Of a DNA stretch of 64,000 nucleotides, positions 9,066 through 17,907 are shown piece after piece (the first letter of the stretch is position 1; the number at the start of each line of letters is the position of its first letter). Location: positions 310,001-374,000 of the forward strand of contig JACKNX010000001.1 of NCBI GenBank assembly GCA_024234635.1, written 5' to 3'. This stretch comes from Pseudomonadales bacterium (GTDB lineage: Bacteria; Pseudomonadota; Gammaproteobacteria; Pseudomonadales; Azotimanducaceae). The translations under genes were made by a program, and so were the position numbers. Below the pieces are notes generated by a model, which did not search any database, was not told the DNA's origin, and worked only from the letters and a program-made list of their open reading frames with translations.

Positions 9066-10250
9066 TCAGACGGCTTCGAAAAGCCCGGCCGCGCCCTGAC
9101 CACCGCCGATGCACATCGTGACGACGCCGTAGCGCTTGCCACGACGGTTCAGTTCACGCAGCACCGCACCGGTAAGACGGGAGCCCGTCATGCCGAACGG
9201 ATGACCAATGGCAATGCTGCCGCCATTGACGTTGTACTTGTCATTATCGATGCCGAGCTTGTCACGACAGTACACGCACTGTGAGGCGAACGCTTCGTTG
9301 AGCTCCCAGAGGTCAATGTCATCCAGCGTGAGACCCGCATTCTTCAGCAGGCGCGGGATGGCAAAGACGGGACCGATGCCCATCTCGTCCGGCTCGCAGC
9401 CGGCTACGGTGAAACCACGGTAGATGCCGATGGGCTGGAGACCGAGTTGCGCCGCACGATCGGCCGACATGAGCAGCGTCATCGAGGCGCCATCGGACAA
9501 CTGGGAAGCGTTACCGGCAGTCACGGATCCATCTTTCTCGAACGCCGGGGGAAGCTTGGCCAGACCGTCCAGCGTCGTGTTGGCACGATTGCACTCGTCC
9601 CGGTCAACGATCACTTCGACGCGGCTCTCCTTGCCTGTTTCCTTGTCCACCTGCAGCATGGTGGCCTTCATCGGCACAATTTCTTCACCGATCCAGCCCG
9701 CCTGTTGCGCCTTCGCGTAGCGCTGCTGGCTCTGCAATGCGTACACGTCCTGCATCTCGCGGGTGACCTGATAGCGACGGGCAACCACTTCCGCGGTGTT
9801 ACCCATGGCCATGAAGATCTCCGGCTTTTCTTCCAGCAGACGCTTGTTCTGCTCCGCCTTGGCGGCGGTCTGGCGGGTGCGCATGGAGATGGAATCCACC
9901 CCGCCGGCGATCGCCACTTCCGACTGGCCGGACGCGATCTGGTTGGCGGCGATGGCGATGGACTGCAAACCGGAAGAACAGAATCGGTTGATGGTCAGAC
10001 CGGCGGTATCCACCGGCAGACGGGAAAGGATGACAGCCAGACGGGCCAGATTGCCGTCCTGCTCACCGGTATGGCTGGCGGCACCCACCACCACATCCTC
10101 CACCTCGGCGGGGTCCAGCTTGGGGCACCGGTCGAGCAGCGAATCAATGCAGTGGGCCAGCATGTCATCGGAGCGGGTAAGGTTGAACGAACCCCGGAAA
10201 GACTTGGCCAGTCCGGTTCGAACACTGTCAACTACGACCACGTCGCGCAT
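9066..10250 (-). CDS. Thiolase (acetyl-CoA C-acyltransferase)
   Basis: Cytoplasmic thiolase of 394 residues, full length for the family. It catalyses reversible cleavage or condensation of 3-ketoacyl-CoA with CoA, the last step of beta-oxidation or the first step of acetoacetyl-CoA synthesis. The nucleophile is Cys91 (NRFCSSGLQ). The second catalytic pair is His350 (GHPFGMTGSR) and Cys380 (CIGGGQGAAG). A GGGGGA lies directly ahead of the ATG at 10250. Whether it is degradative (FadA/FadI-like) or biosynthetic (PhaA/AtoB-like) cannot be decided from the motifs. No hydratase/dehydrogenase partner is adjacent. Confidence 0.92.
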   Translation of the reverse strand: MRDVVVVDSVRTGLAKSFRGSFNLTRSDDMLAHCIDSLLDRCPKLDPAEVEDVVVGAASHTGEQDGNLARLAVILSRLPVDTAGLTINRFCSSGLQSIAIAANQIASGQSEVAIAGGVDSISMRTRQTAAKAEQNKRLLEEKPEIFMAMGNTAEVVARRYQVTREMQDVYALQSQQRYAKAQQAGWIGEEIVPMKATMLQVDKETGKESRVEVIVDRDECNRANTTLDGLAKLPPAFEKDGSVTAGNASQLSDGASMTLLMSADRAAQLGLQPIGIYRGFTVAGCEPDEMGIGPVFAIPRLLKNAGLTLDDIDLWELNEAFASQCVYCRDKLGIDNDKYNVNGGSIAIGHPFGMTGSRLTGAVLRELNRRGKRYGVVTMCIGGGQGAAGLFEAV

Positions 10251-10433
10251 TTTTCCCCCGTCATTGTTCTCATTGATATACGCCAGTTAACGGCGCGGAG
10301 CCGGCATGTTACCCCCCTGCTCCAGGAGAGGCCAGCCCGCACGGACGCCCCGGAACGCCGGGAGGGTCATGCGTGGGGAAAGGATCTGGCAGCACCGGGA
10401 CACTGCGTGACCCGGCGCCGTCGCAAGCAGGAA

Positions 10434-10853
10434 TCAGTCGCGCAGCTTGTCGCCTACGGAGTCCAGCGCGTCCGCGGCGGATTCCTTGGCGCCTTCGACC
10501 ATGTCGCCGGCCGCGTCCTTGGCGTCGTCCATGGCATCACCAGCGGCATCTTTCGCGCCTTCAACCGCATCACCGGCCGCGTCCATAGCATCGTCCGCGG
10601 CGCCCTGGGCGGCATCCACGGCATCGCCAGCAGCGTCCTTGGCGGCATCCATCGCATCACCAGCCGCGTCCATGACGCCAGATGCGGCTTCGCCTGCGGC
10701 ATCGGCGGCGCTACCGGCAGCTTCCTGGGCGGATTGCGCGGCATCCTGGGCGGCGTCAGCGGCTTTCTGCTGACTGTCCTGGGAACAGGCGCCCATCACC
10801 AGGGCAAATGCGGCAACGATGAGCGTCTTGAACAAGGTATCGAGTGCTTTCAT
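10434..10853 (-). CDS. Ala/Asp-rich 11-mer repeat lipoprotein
   Basis: Predicted lipoprotein of 139 residues. MKALDTLFKTLIVAAFALVM leads to a lipobox-like VMGAC (Cys25). Almost all of the mature part (about 30-135) is a low-complexity run built from 11-residue units such as AAGDAMDAAKD, AAGDAVDAAQG and AAGDAMDDAKD, which would form a long amphipathic helix. Repeats of this period recall LEA group 3 stress proteins and YtxH/CsbD-like proteins. The ATG at 10853 is fixed by a perfect GGAGGTG seven bases upstream; an in-frame extension to 10931 is not needed. Probably an envelope protein of desiccation or osmotic stress, by analogy only. Confidence 0.75.
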   Translation of the reverse strand: MKALDTLFKTLIVAAFALVMGACSQDSQQKAADAAQDAAQSAQEAAGSAADAAGEAASGVMDAAGDAMDAAKDAAGDAVDAAQGAADDAMDAAGDAVEGAKDAAGDAMDDAKDAAGDMVEGAKESAADALDSVGDKLRD

Positions 10854-11016
10854 GAACACCTCCATTTTGGGTGGCGCAAGGATAACGGATTTGGGCGCCC
10901 GTGGTAGTGCGCGCAAGGGTCGAGTTGTCAAAAGCCCATCAAATCAGGGACACCTTGCCAGCCATAACGAGAGGGCGCACAGTCCCCGGCGAACAGAAAA
11001 GCCGGGAGACACGCAC

Positions 11017-11862
11017 ATGACCCTGGAACTCACAGGCAGGATTTTCGCGGAGGGGCTCTGCTTTCCGGAGGGGCCGCGCTGGCATGATGGCGCGCTGTGG
11101 TTGTCCGACATGCACGCGGACACGGTGCTGCGCTTCGCTGCTGATGGCACGGCGTACCCGGTGGTGACGGTGGCCGGGCAGCCCTCCGGGCTGGGCTGGC
11201 TGCCAAATGGTGAGCTGCTGATCGTTTCCATGCAGGATCGCAAAGTTCTGCGCTTCGACGGCCACGCGCTGCATCTGCATGCGGACCTCATGGACCTTGC
11301 CAGCTGGCACTGCAACGACATGGTGGTAGACGGCGCCGGACGCGCATACGTCGGCAACTTCGGCTTCGATCTCCACGCCGGGGCTGAGCAGCGCCCTGCC
11401 GAACTCATCCTGGTGCAGCCGGACGGCGGGGCACGCGTCGTCGCGCGTGACCTGCTGTTCCCGAACGGTACGGTGATCACTCCGGATGGGCGCACGCTGA
11501 TCGTCGGCGAGTCCTTTGGCGGTCGGCTGACGGCTTTCGACATTGCGCCGAACGGCGACCTCAGCAACCGGCGTGTGTGGGCGCAGCTCCCGACCGGCGA
11601 AGTGCCGGACGGCATCTGCCTGGACGCCGACGGCGCAATCTGGGTTGCTTCACCGACGACCGGCCTCTGCCTGAGGGTGCGGGAAGGCGGCCAGGTGACG
11701 CATACCGTGTCGACCGGACAGGGCGCCTTCGCCTGCATGCTCGGCGGCACGAACCTGTATGTGCTGGCCGCTAACGGCTCCGACCCGGACAAATGCCGCG
11801 AGGAGCGCAGCGGCAGGGTACTCGTCGCCGCCGCACCAGCCGCCGGGGCCGGTTGGCCTTGA
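11017..11862 (+). CDS. SMP-30/gluconolactonase-family protein
   Basis: 281-residue six-bladed beta-propeller hydrolase of the SMP-30/gluconolactonase/LRE family, which opens lactones using a bound divalent metal. Visible family signatures are the early metal ligand Glu in FPEGPRWHDG, the WHCNDMVVDGAGRAYVGN loop, LLFPNGTVITPDGRT and EVPDGICLDADGAIW. The ATG at 11017 is chosen because GGGAG precedes it by eight bases; the open frame continues upstream without family similarity. It is followed 51 bases later by an acyl-CoA dehydrogenase, so a shared catabolic role is possible. Substrate unknown. Confidence 0.85.
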   Translation: MTLELTGRIFAEGLCFPEGPRWHDGALWLSDMHADTVLRFAADGTAYPVVTVAGQPSGLGWLPNGELLIVSMQDRKVLRFDGHALHLHADLMDLASWHCNDMVVDGAGRAYVGNFGFDLHAGAEQRPAELILVQPDGGARVVARDLLFPNGTVITPDGRTLIVGESFGGRLTAFDIAPNGDLSNRRVWAQLPTGEVPDGICLDADGAIWVASPTTGLCLRVREGGQVTHTVSTGQGAFACMLGGTNLYVLAANGSDPDKCREERSGRVLVAAAPAAGAGWP

Positions 11863-11913
11863 GCTGTTGCTTGCTGAATAATCCGCGCCTCTGCGACGAG
11901 GTTGGATGACATC

Positions 11914-13065
11914 ATGCTGTTCCAGAACTACCAGATTCCGTGGGAAGACGATGAGCTGCGCATGCTGCGCGACGCGTCCCGCAAATTCTTTCAGACCGAA
12001 TTCCGCCCCCGCCTGGACAGCTGGATCGCCCAGGGCAAGGTCGATCGCGAGGCGTGGACACAGGCCGGCGAAGCCGGGCTGCTGTGCGCATCGATTCCCG
12101 CCGAGTACGGCGGCGGCGGCGGTGACTACCGGCACGAAACCGTCATCATGGAAGAAATGATGTACGCCGGTGTGCACGCTTTCGGCAACCAGGTACACAG
12201 CGCCATTGTCGCCCACTACATCGCCAACTATGGCAGCGAAGCGCAGAAGCAGCACTGGCTGCCACGCATGGCGAAGGGCGAGATGGTCGGAGCCATCGCC
12301 ATGACGGAGCCGAACACCGGCTCGGATCTTCAGGCAGTGCGCACCACCGCCCTGCGCGACGGTGACGACTACGTCATCAACGGCTCGAAGACCTACATCA
12401 GCAATGGCCAGCACTGCGATCTCGTGATCGTGGTGGCCAAGACTGACCCGACAAAGGGCAGCAAAGGCATCTCCCTCATCGTGGTGGAGACCGACAACCC
12501 CGGCTTCAAGCGTGGGCGCAATCTGAACAAGATGGGCCAGCATGCGGCCGATACGTCGGAGATGTTCTTCGATGACTGCCGGGTGCCCGTCACCAATCGT
12601 CTGGGCGAGGAGGAAGGCAAGGGCTTCGTCCAGCTCATGCAGCAGTTGCCGCAGGAGCGTTACAACATCGCCCAGGCCGCGGTGTGCAGCATCGAACGGG
12701 CCATCGAAATCACCATCGACTACGTCAAGGAGCGCAAGGCCTTCGGCCAGCGCGTGCTCGACTTCCAGAACACCAAGTTCAAGCTGGCCGAGTGCAAGAC
12801 CGAGGCCCTGATCGCGCGCACGTTCATCGACCAGCTCATGCTGCAGCACCTTCAGGGCAAACTCGACGCCCCAACCGCTTCGATGGCCAAGTACTGGTGC
12901 ACCCAGAAGCAGAACGAGATCATCGATGAATGCCTGCAGCTGCACGGCGGCGCCGGCTACATGGACGAGTACGAGATCTCCCGCATGTACGCGGACGCGC
13001 GCGTGCAGAAGATCTACGGGGGCACCAACGAGATCATGAAGGAACTGATCTCGCGAACGCTTTAG
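11914..13065 (+). CDS. Long-chain-type acyl-CoA dehydrogenase
   Basis: FAD flavoenzyme of 383 residues oxidising acyl-CoA to trans-2-enoyl-CoA. The three-part ACAD fold is clear: N-terminal helices, the FAD/substrate block AMTEPNTGSDLQAVRTTA, and the C-terminal domain with DYVKERKAFGQRVLDFQ and IYGGTNEIMKELISR. The usual catalytic Glu before GTNE is Gly. Instead Glu248 in LPQER matches the alternative catalytic position used by long-chain acyl-CoA and isovaleryl-CoA dehydrogenases, so the enzyme should be active. The ATG at 11914 has GGA seven bases upstream; a TTG at 11902 is an alternative. Confidence 0.92.
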   Translation: MLFQNYQIPWEDDELRMLRDASRKFFQTEFRPRLDSWIAQGKVDREAWTQAGEAGLLCASIPAEYGGGGGDYRHETVIMEEMMYAGVHAFGNQVHSAIVAHYIANYGSEAQKQHWLPRMAKGEMVGAIAMTEPNTGSDLQAVRTTALRDGDDYVINGSKTYISNGQHCDLVIVVAKTDPTKGSKGISLIVVETDNPGFKRGRNLNKMGQHAADTSEMFFDDCRVPVTNRLGEEEGKGFVQLMQQLPQERYNIAQAAVCSIERAIEITIDYVKERKAFGQRVLDFQNTKFKLAECKTEALIARTFIDQLMLQHLQGKLDAPTASMAKYWCTQKQNEIIDECLQLHGGAGYMDEYEISRMYADARVQKIYGGTNEIMKELISRTL

Positions 13066-13251
13066 ACCTCGGCTTCGGGCATCCTGCCCTCACGCCGGAC
13101 CGGTCGCGTTGCTCCCTCACGGCGATTCCTTCCGGAATCGCCGGGCGGCACTTCCCTGTGCCGCGGTCCATACCTCGGCTTCGGGCATCCTGCCCTCACG
13201 CCGGACACCTCGCTTCGCTCCCTCACGGCGATTCCTTCCGGAATCGCCGGG
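13066..13251. repeat. Two tandem copies of an 80-bp palindromic unit
   Basis: Units at 13066-13145 and 13172-13251 are identical except for about 10 central bases. Each begins ACCTCGGCTTCGGGCATCCT and ends with the hairpin GGCGATTCC...GGAATCGCC (9-bp stem). They start immediately after the acyl-CoA dehydrogenase stop codon and fill the gap to a convergent aldehyde dehydrogenase gene. REP-like; the hairpins may stop transcription from both sides. No relation to the ~145-bp dispersed element was seen. Confidence 0.85.
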
Positions 13252-13268
13252 TGTCTGGTTGCGGCTGG

Positions 13269-14717
13269 TTACTCAGCAATGCCGTAGGGTGTGCCGCCCA
13301 GGGATGCGTCCGGCTTCTTCGAATAGAAGTTCATGGCGAGGCGCTGAAAGATGCCGCGCGGTCCCTCGTTGATGGGCGGGTACATGAGCTGTGTGGGGAA
13401 AATTGGATTGCGGTAGAAGACCGGGCGCGCGTTGGAGAGCTCACGAAAACCTTCCACGCCGTGATAGCTGCCGAAACCGGAATTGCCGACACCGCCGAAG
13501 GGCACTGCGGCGTTGACCACGTGCCAGCCCCAGTCGTTGAGTGTCACGCCGCCTGCACGCGTCAGTCCCAGCACCTGGTCACGTACGGCGCTGCGCTTGC
13601 TGAAGACGTACAACGCCAGCGGATGCGGCTGGTTACCGACATGTTGAATGGCTTCGTCCAGCGTGTCATAGCCGATCACCGGCAGAATCGGCCCGAAGAC
13701 CTCTTCCGTGGCAATGCGCATGTCCGGTGTGACGCCAGAAACGATGTGCAACGGAATACAATTGCCTTCGCTCCATGGCGCGCACGGGCGAATCGCCGCG
13801 CCTTTCTCCCGCGCATCGTCCAGCAGACCCCGTATGCGCGCGGCATGGTGATCGTTGACCATGCTGCAGTACGCGTCCTGCTGTTCCACCCCCGCCGGGA
13901 AAAAGCGCTGGAATGCCGCCCTGGCCGCGTCGCTGAAACGGTCGATATCGCCGCGTGGAACCAGCGCATAGTCCGGCGCCACGCAGATCTGTCCCGACAT
14001 GGCAACCTTGCCGTGTGTGATGCGCAGCGCCGCATCCCCGACAGGGTAGTCCGGCGCCACTATGGCAGGCGACTTGCCGCCCAGCTCGAGCGTCACCGGC
14101 ACGAGATTGTTCGCGGCAGCCGCCATCACAAGACGACCAACGCGCGGACTGCCGGTGAAGATCATATGGTCGAACGCCAGCGCGGTAAAATCCGCGGGAT
14201 CCGCGATGTCACCGGCAAACACCGCCACCTCGTCTTCGGCGAATATCTCACCCAGCAGACGGGCAATGACACGATTGGCCCGTGGCGTCTCATCAGGCAG
14301 CTTGATCATTGCGCGATTTCCCGCGGCCAGGGCAGTGACAAGCGGCCCCACAGACATGTAAAGCGGCATATTCCAGGGGGTGATGATGCCGACGACGCCC
14401 TTCGGCTGATACGTCACCTTCAGCGTGTTGGGGCCGGCAAACAGCAGTTGTGGCATGCGTCTGGCTGGCCGCATCCAGCGCTTCACATGGCGCCGTGCAT
14501 GATCGAGCACCCAGAGCGAGCCGATGACTTCGATCAGCCGGCTCTCGAACTGCGGCCGGCCACCGAAGTCCGCACTCACGGCATCCGCGAACACATCCTG
14601 GTAGCGCTCCAGCTGACGCCGCAGCAGGCGCAGTTTCTCCACCCTTTCGCTGGCAGTGGTCGGTTGCCCGCGCGCGGCGGTTTGCTGTCTGTCGAACAGT
14701 TCAGCCAGTCGCGTCAT
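13269..14717 (-). CDS. Coniferyl-aldehyde-type aldehyde dehydrogenase
   Basis: NAD(P)-dependent aldehyde dehydrogenase of 482 residues converting an aldehyde to the acid. ALDH landmarks are GVVGIITPWNMPLYMSVGPL (cofactor binding), FTGSPRVGR, the general base Glu in TLELGGKSPAIV, and the nucleophile Cys245 in GQICVAPDY. The GQICVAPDY active site and the shortened N-terminus place it with CalB-like enzymes acting on coniferyl or medium-chain aldehydes. Last gene of an operon: its ATG overlaps the CoA-transferase stop as ATGA, so aldehyde oxidation and CoA activation are probably consecutive steps. Confidence 0.9.
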   Translation of the reverse strand: MTRLAELFDRQQTAARGQPTTASERVEKLRLLRRQLERYQDVFADAVSADFGGRPQFESRLIEVIGSLWVLDHARRHVKRWMRPARRMPQLLFAGPNTLKVTYQPKGVVGIITPWNMPLYMSVGPLVTALAAGNRAMIKLPDETPRANRVIARLLGEIFAEDEVAVFAGDIADPADFTALAFDHMIFTGSPRVGRLVMAAAANNLVPVTLELGGKSPAIVAPDYPVGDAALRITHGKVAMSGQICVAPDYALVPRGDIDRFSDAARAAFQRFFPAGVEQQDAYCSMVNDHHAARIRGLLDDAREKGAAIRPCAPWSEGNCIPLHIVSGVTPDMRIATEEVFGPILPVIGYDTLDEAIQHVGNQPHPLALYVFSKRSAVRDQVLGLTRAGGVTLNDWGWHVVNAAVPFGGVGNSGFGSYHGVEGFRELSNARPVFYRNPIFPTQLMYPPINEGPRGIFQRLAMNFYSKKPDASLGGTPYGIAE

Positions 14718-16015
14718 GCGCCCTCTCCATCCTGTTCGTTCGCCGCCGCCCAGCGCGCCTGCTTGCGGGCGTTTTCCGCCATCACCATGGCGATCATCTG
14801 TGCGGTGAAGTTGCCGACCAGGCTGCCGTCCTGCTGCATTCCTTCGATCTCCGCATCGGTGAAACCAAGCTCGCGGCAGATCTCGACGTTCTGCTCGCCC
14901 TGCAGCGAAGGCGCGCCCATCGGTGGCAGGTCGCTCCCCGAGAACTTCCAGGGCCGCCCGGGCAGGCGGTACTCACCACCCTGCCGGTCCGGTACCCGAC
15001 ACGTCGCCTCCCAATAGCCGGCCCATTCGCTGTCCGCCAGATGTTCCATGCTGCGCACTTCGCCGATGGCGATCTTGGCTTCGTCGAACTGTGCATCCAC
15101 CGTGGCCATGTCGGGAAAGCTCCAGATCCATTTCTGCACCACGTCCTGCAGCTGCGCGAGGTTGGCGCGGCGCAGCGCCGACGTGCGAAAGCGCGGCTCG
15201 TCCAGCAGGTCCGGACGCCGCATCGCCGCCGCGAACCAGTTGAAGGTGATGGCGTTCACCAGGCTGATGGCGGTCAGAAACCGCTCGCCATTCGGACCAG
15301 TGAAGAACGACCCGTCGGTAGCGCCGAGAATGGCCGGATCGTCGCCTGGATCGAGCCCGTTGAGATCCATGTGCGCATGCTCGTTGATGGCCATAAGTGT
15401 GGCTGCCATGGCGACGTCGATGTGCTGGCCTTCACCCGTTCGCGCACGCTGCTGCAAGGCCGCCAGCACGGCGATGGTCGCCTGCATGCCCGCGTACACG
15501 TCCGCATGGCTCAGGGCATCCGTCTGGGGTGCCTTCAGGTTGTCGCCGAAGTGGCGCAGCAGGTGATGGGTGAAGCCCGCTTCCGCCTGCACGGTGGGCG
15601 CATAGGCCATGCGCCCGCGCCACGGTCCGCCCTGACCGTACCCTGAAATGGACACGTAGATGAGGCGCGGATTGCGCGCACGCAGGCTCGCGTAGTCAAA
15701 GCCGAAAGGTGACAGCGTCCCCGGGCGAAAATTTTCCACGAGGATATCCGCCTGGTCACACAGCCGATGGGCAATTTCCCTCGCCCCCGGTTTGTTGAGA
15801 TCGATCGAGATGTTGCGTTTGCCTGCATTCTGCTGCGCGTAGTACCCGGTGATGCCATTGGCATTGATCGGCGCGGCAAGCCGTGACACGTCGCCGCGCG
15901 GCGGCTCGATCTTGATGACCGTCGCACCGAGATCCTGCAACGTCCGGCCGCAGAACGGCCCTGCCAGCACGCGTGAAAAATCGACGACCCGTAGTCCTTC
16001 CAGTGGCCCGCTCAT
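14714..16015 (-). CDS. Class III (CaiB/BaiF) CoA-transferase
   Basis: 433-residue family III CoA-transferase moving CoA between a donor thioester and a carboxylic acid. N-terminal GLRVVDFSRVLAGPFCGRTL and DLGATVIKIEPP, then ILVENFRPGTL and SISGYGQGGPWRGR are family hallmarks. The catalytic aspartate is Asp172 in HADVYAGMQA. It is central in a three-gene operon: it starts three bases after the enoyl-CoA hydratase stop and overlaps the aldehyde dehydrogenase start. The likely job is CoA-activation of the acid made by that dehydrogenase, or CoA exchange later in the same pathway. Substrate not predictable. Confidence 0.9.
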   Translation of the reverse strand: MSGPLEGLRVVDFSRVLAGPFCGRTLQDLGATVIKIEPPRGDVSRLAAPINANGITGYYAQQNAGKRNISIDLNKPGAREIAHRLCDQADILVENFRPGTLSPFGFDYASLRARNPRLIYVSISGYGQGGPWRGRMAYAPTVQAEAGFTHHLLRHFGDNLKAPQTDALSHADVYAGMQATIAVLAALQQRARTGEGQHIDVAMAATLMAINEHAHMDLNGLDPGDDPAILGATDGSFFTGPNGERFLTAISLVNAITFNWFAAAMRRPDLLDEPRFRTSALRRANLAQLQDVVQKWIWSFPDMATVDAQFDEAKIAIGEVRSMEHLADSEWAGYWEATCRVPDRQGGEYRLPGRPWKFSGSDLPPMGAPSLQGEQNVEICRELGFTDAEIEGMQQDGSLVGNFTAQMIAMVMAENARKQARWAAANEQDGEGA

Positions 16016-16018
16016 CGC

Positions 16019-16798
16019 TCAACGCCCCTTGAACACAGCAAGACCCGGACCGTTCTTCTGCAGACTCTCCAGCCCGATCCGCAGGTCCTCCGACTGCCAG
16101 AGCGGCAACTGCAACTGCGCCATCGCCTCGTCAGCCGCCTCCACGCCATGCGCCGCCGCCAGGTGCGCAATCTGTTTGGTGATGCTGTGCGCCAGCGTCG
16201 GACCGTTGGCAAGTTCCAGCGCAACGGCCATGGCGGCAGCGTCCAGCTTTTCGTCATCGACGACGCGGTTGATGATGTTCCAGCGTTCCAGCGTCTCGGC
16301 ATCGTAGCGACGACCGAGCATGGACATCTCCTTGGCCCGCGCGATGCCCGCCCGCTGCACCTGACGCTGGATGGCGCCCATCAGCGGATTGATACCGATC
16401 GTGACCTCGATGGATCCGAGCTTGGCGGAACGCGCGGCCAGGATGAAGTCGCACGCCAGCGCCAGCTCCAGACCGCCACCGATGCATACCCCCTGTATGG
16501 CGACGACGATGGGCAGGGGAAAACTTTCCAGTTCACGCAGGAATGCCAGCGGCGACACGCTGAGCCCCTCCGCGCCTTGCGCGGCGCCGAAGAACAACGA
16601 CGTATCCGCGCCCGCGGAGAAGTGCCGCAACCCGCTTTTCAACAGCACCGCCCTGGCCCCGCAGCCGCCGGCCTCAGCAAGGCCTGCCCTGAGGCCTGCC
16701 ATCAGATCGGGTCCCAGCAGGTTGTGCGGGGCGAATTCCATGGACAACACCGCAACCGGCCCCTCCAGGGAGACCTTTACACACCGTTCATCAGCCAT
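16019..16798 (-). CDS. Enoyl-CoA hydratase/isomerase family protein
   Basis: Crotonase-fold protein of 259 residues. The oxyanion-hole segments are HFSAGADTSLFFG and GVCIGGGLELALACDF. The position of the first usual catalytic Glu reads SIEVTIGINP, where the family has 'pE..lGl.P', so the acid residue is present one helix turn away. It may be a hydratase, isomerase or a hydrolase-type crotonase. First gene of the hydratase/CoA-transferase/aldehyde dehydrogenase operon and divergent from an AraC regulator 89 bases away, which is the obvious candidate controller. Confidence 0.85.
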   Translation of the reverse strand: MADERCVKVSLEGPVAVLSMEFAPHNLLGPDLMAGLRAGLAEAGGCGARAVLLKSGLRHFSAGADTSLFFGAAQGAEGLSVSPLAFLRELESFPLPIVVAIQGVCIGGGLELALACDFILAARSAKLGSIEVTIGINPLMGAIQRQVQRAGIARAKEMSMLGRRYDAETLERWNIINRVVDDEKLDAAAMAVALELANGPTLAHSITKQIAHLAAAHGVEAADEAMAQLQLPLWQSEDLRIGLESLQKNGPGLAVFKGR

Positions 16799-16887
16799 TG
16801 GCTCGCCTCCTTCAGCGCTTTACGCTTTCAGGATGCGGTACCCGATGCGTAATATGCGAGGTGAATTCGTGCCACATGGCAGGTGAA

Positions 16888-17907
16888 ATGGCGCCAACAC
16901 CGGTCAGCCAGGCAGCATCCAGCGACTACGGCCTGAAGGCCCTGTTCGACGAACTCGACGCGCAGGGCGTATCGACAGAGCGGCTCCTGCGGATCGCCGC
17001 CGTACGCTCGGTCGCCGGCTCGCTCACCAGCCCGCAGCGATTTGCGATTCTCAAGGCGGCAAGCGGGTTGGCCAGCAGCCCCCTTACCGCACTCGCCGCC
17101 GGCGCCCGGCAACGCGTGCACCACCTCGGCGTATATGGATTCGCCCTGGCGACCAGCCCCACGTTCGGGGACGCCCTGGCATTCGGCAGACAGCACATCG
17201 ACCTGGCCGGCGCCCTGCTTCAGGCCGTATTCCGGCGCGAAGCCGATACCGGCATTCTGACCAGCCTCAACCCGCCGGCGCTGGGACGCTACCTGCCCTT
17301 CGTCGCCGAATTCTGGCGCAGCTCGCTGGTGACGCTGCTCACAGAGATCCTCGGCGCGCCGTTTCCGGTACGAAAAATGACCTTTCCGTATCCGGCGCCG
17401 CGACACGCCGGCGCCTATCGCGACTACTTCGATTGCGCGATCGACTTCGAAAGCGAGGCGATGGAACTGCACTTCGACGCCCGGGTGCTGGCGTGTCCCT
17501 GTCCCAACGCCAGCGAAGTCACCGCCAGCATCTGCCAGGATTTCTGCGAAGCCGTCATTGGTGGCGGCGCGGGCGAGACTGCGCTGCAGCGTGAATTGCG
17601 CAGTTTCATCCTGGCGAACACCAGTCGACGCTGTACCGCCGAAGAGGCCGCAACGGCGGTGGGGTTATCGAAACGTACACTGTTCCGCCGCCTTCGCGAG
17701 GAAGACACCAGTTTCCAGGCGCTGCTGAACGAAACCCGCACAGCGCTGGCCTGTCAGTATCTGGAGAACACCCGCCTCCCCGTCAGCGATATCGCCGAGC
17801 GGTGCGGTTTCGGCGATGAATCGAATTTCCGCAAGGCTTTCGCCACCTGGCGCGGCGCGTCGCCGAGCCAGTGGCGCATCATGCGAAAGGCAGCGGATTC
17901 TTCGTGA
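16888..17907 (+). CDS. AraC-family transcriptional regulator
   Basis: 339-residue regulator. The N-terminal Arabinose_bd-like (OruR/ArgR-type) sensor domain spans about 20-215 (LTSPQRFAILKAASGLASSP, HLGVYGFALATSPTFGDAL). The C-terminal AraC double helix-turn-helix spans about 235-335 (EEAATAVGLSKRTLFRRLRE and VSDIAERCGFGDESNFRKAF). The start chosen is the ATG at 16888 with AGGTGAA in front; 16876 lacks a ribosome-binding site. Divergent from the CoA operon it probably activates. Its last 29 bases overlap the convergent sirB2-like gene. Confidence 0.88.
   Translation: MAPTPVSQAASSDYGLKALFDELDAQGVSTERLLRIAAVRSVAGSLTSPQRFAILKAASGLASSPLTALAAGARQRVHHLGVYGFALATSPTFGDALAFGRQHIDLAGALLQAVFRREADTGILTSLNPPALGRYLPFVAEFWRSSLVTLLTEILGAPFPVRKMTFPYPAPRHAGAYRDYFDCAIDFESEAMELHFDARVLACPCPNASEVTASICQDFCEAVIGGGAGETALQRELRSFILANTSRRCTAEEAATAVGLSKRTLFRRLREEDTSFQALLNETRTALACQYLENTRLPVSDIAERCGFGDESNFRKAFATWRGASPSQWRIMRKAADSS

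Noticed and set aside
9447..10907. 486-codon open frame opposite thiolase and the repeat lipoprotein
   Set aside because: Spans two real minus-strand genes; its FDHVAGRVLG-type repeats are the mirror of the lipoprotein's 11-mers.
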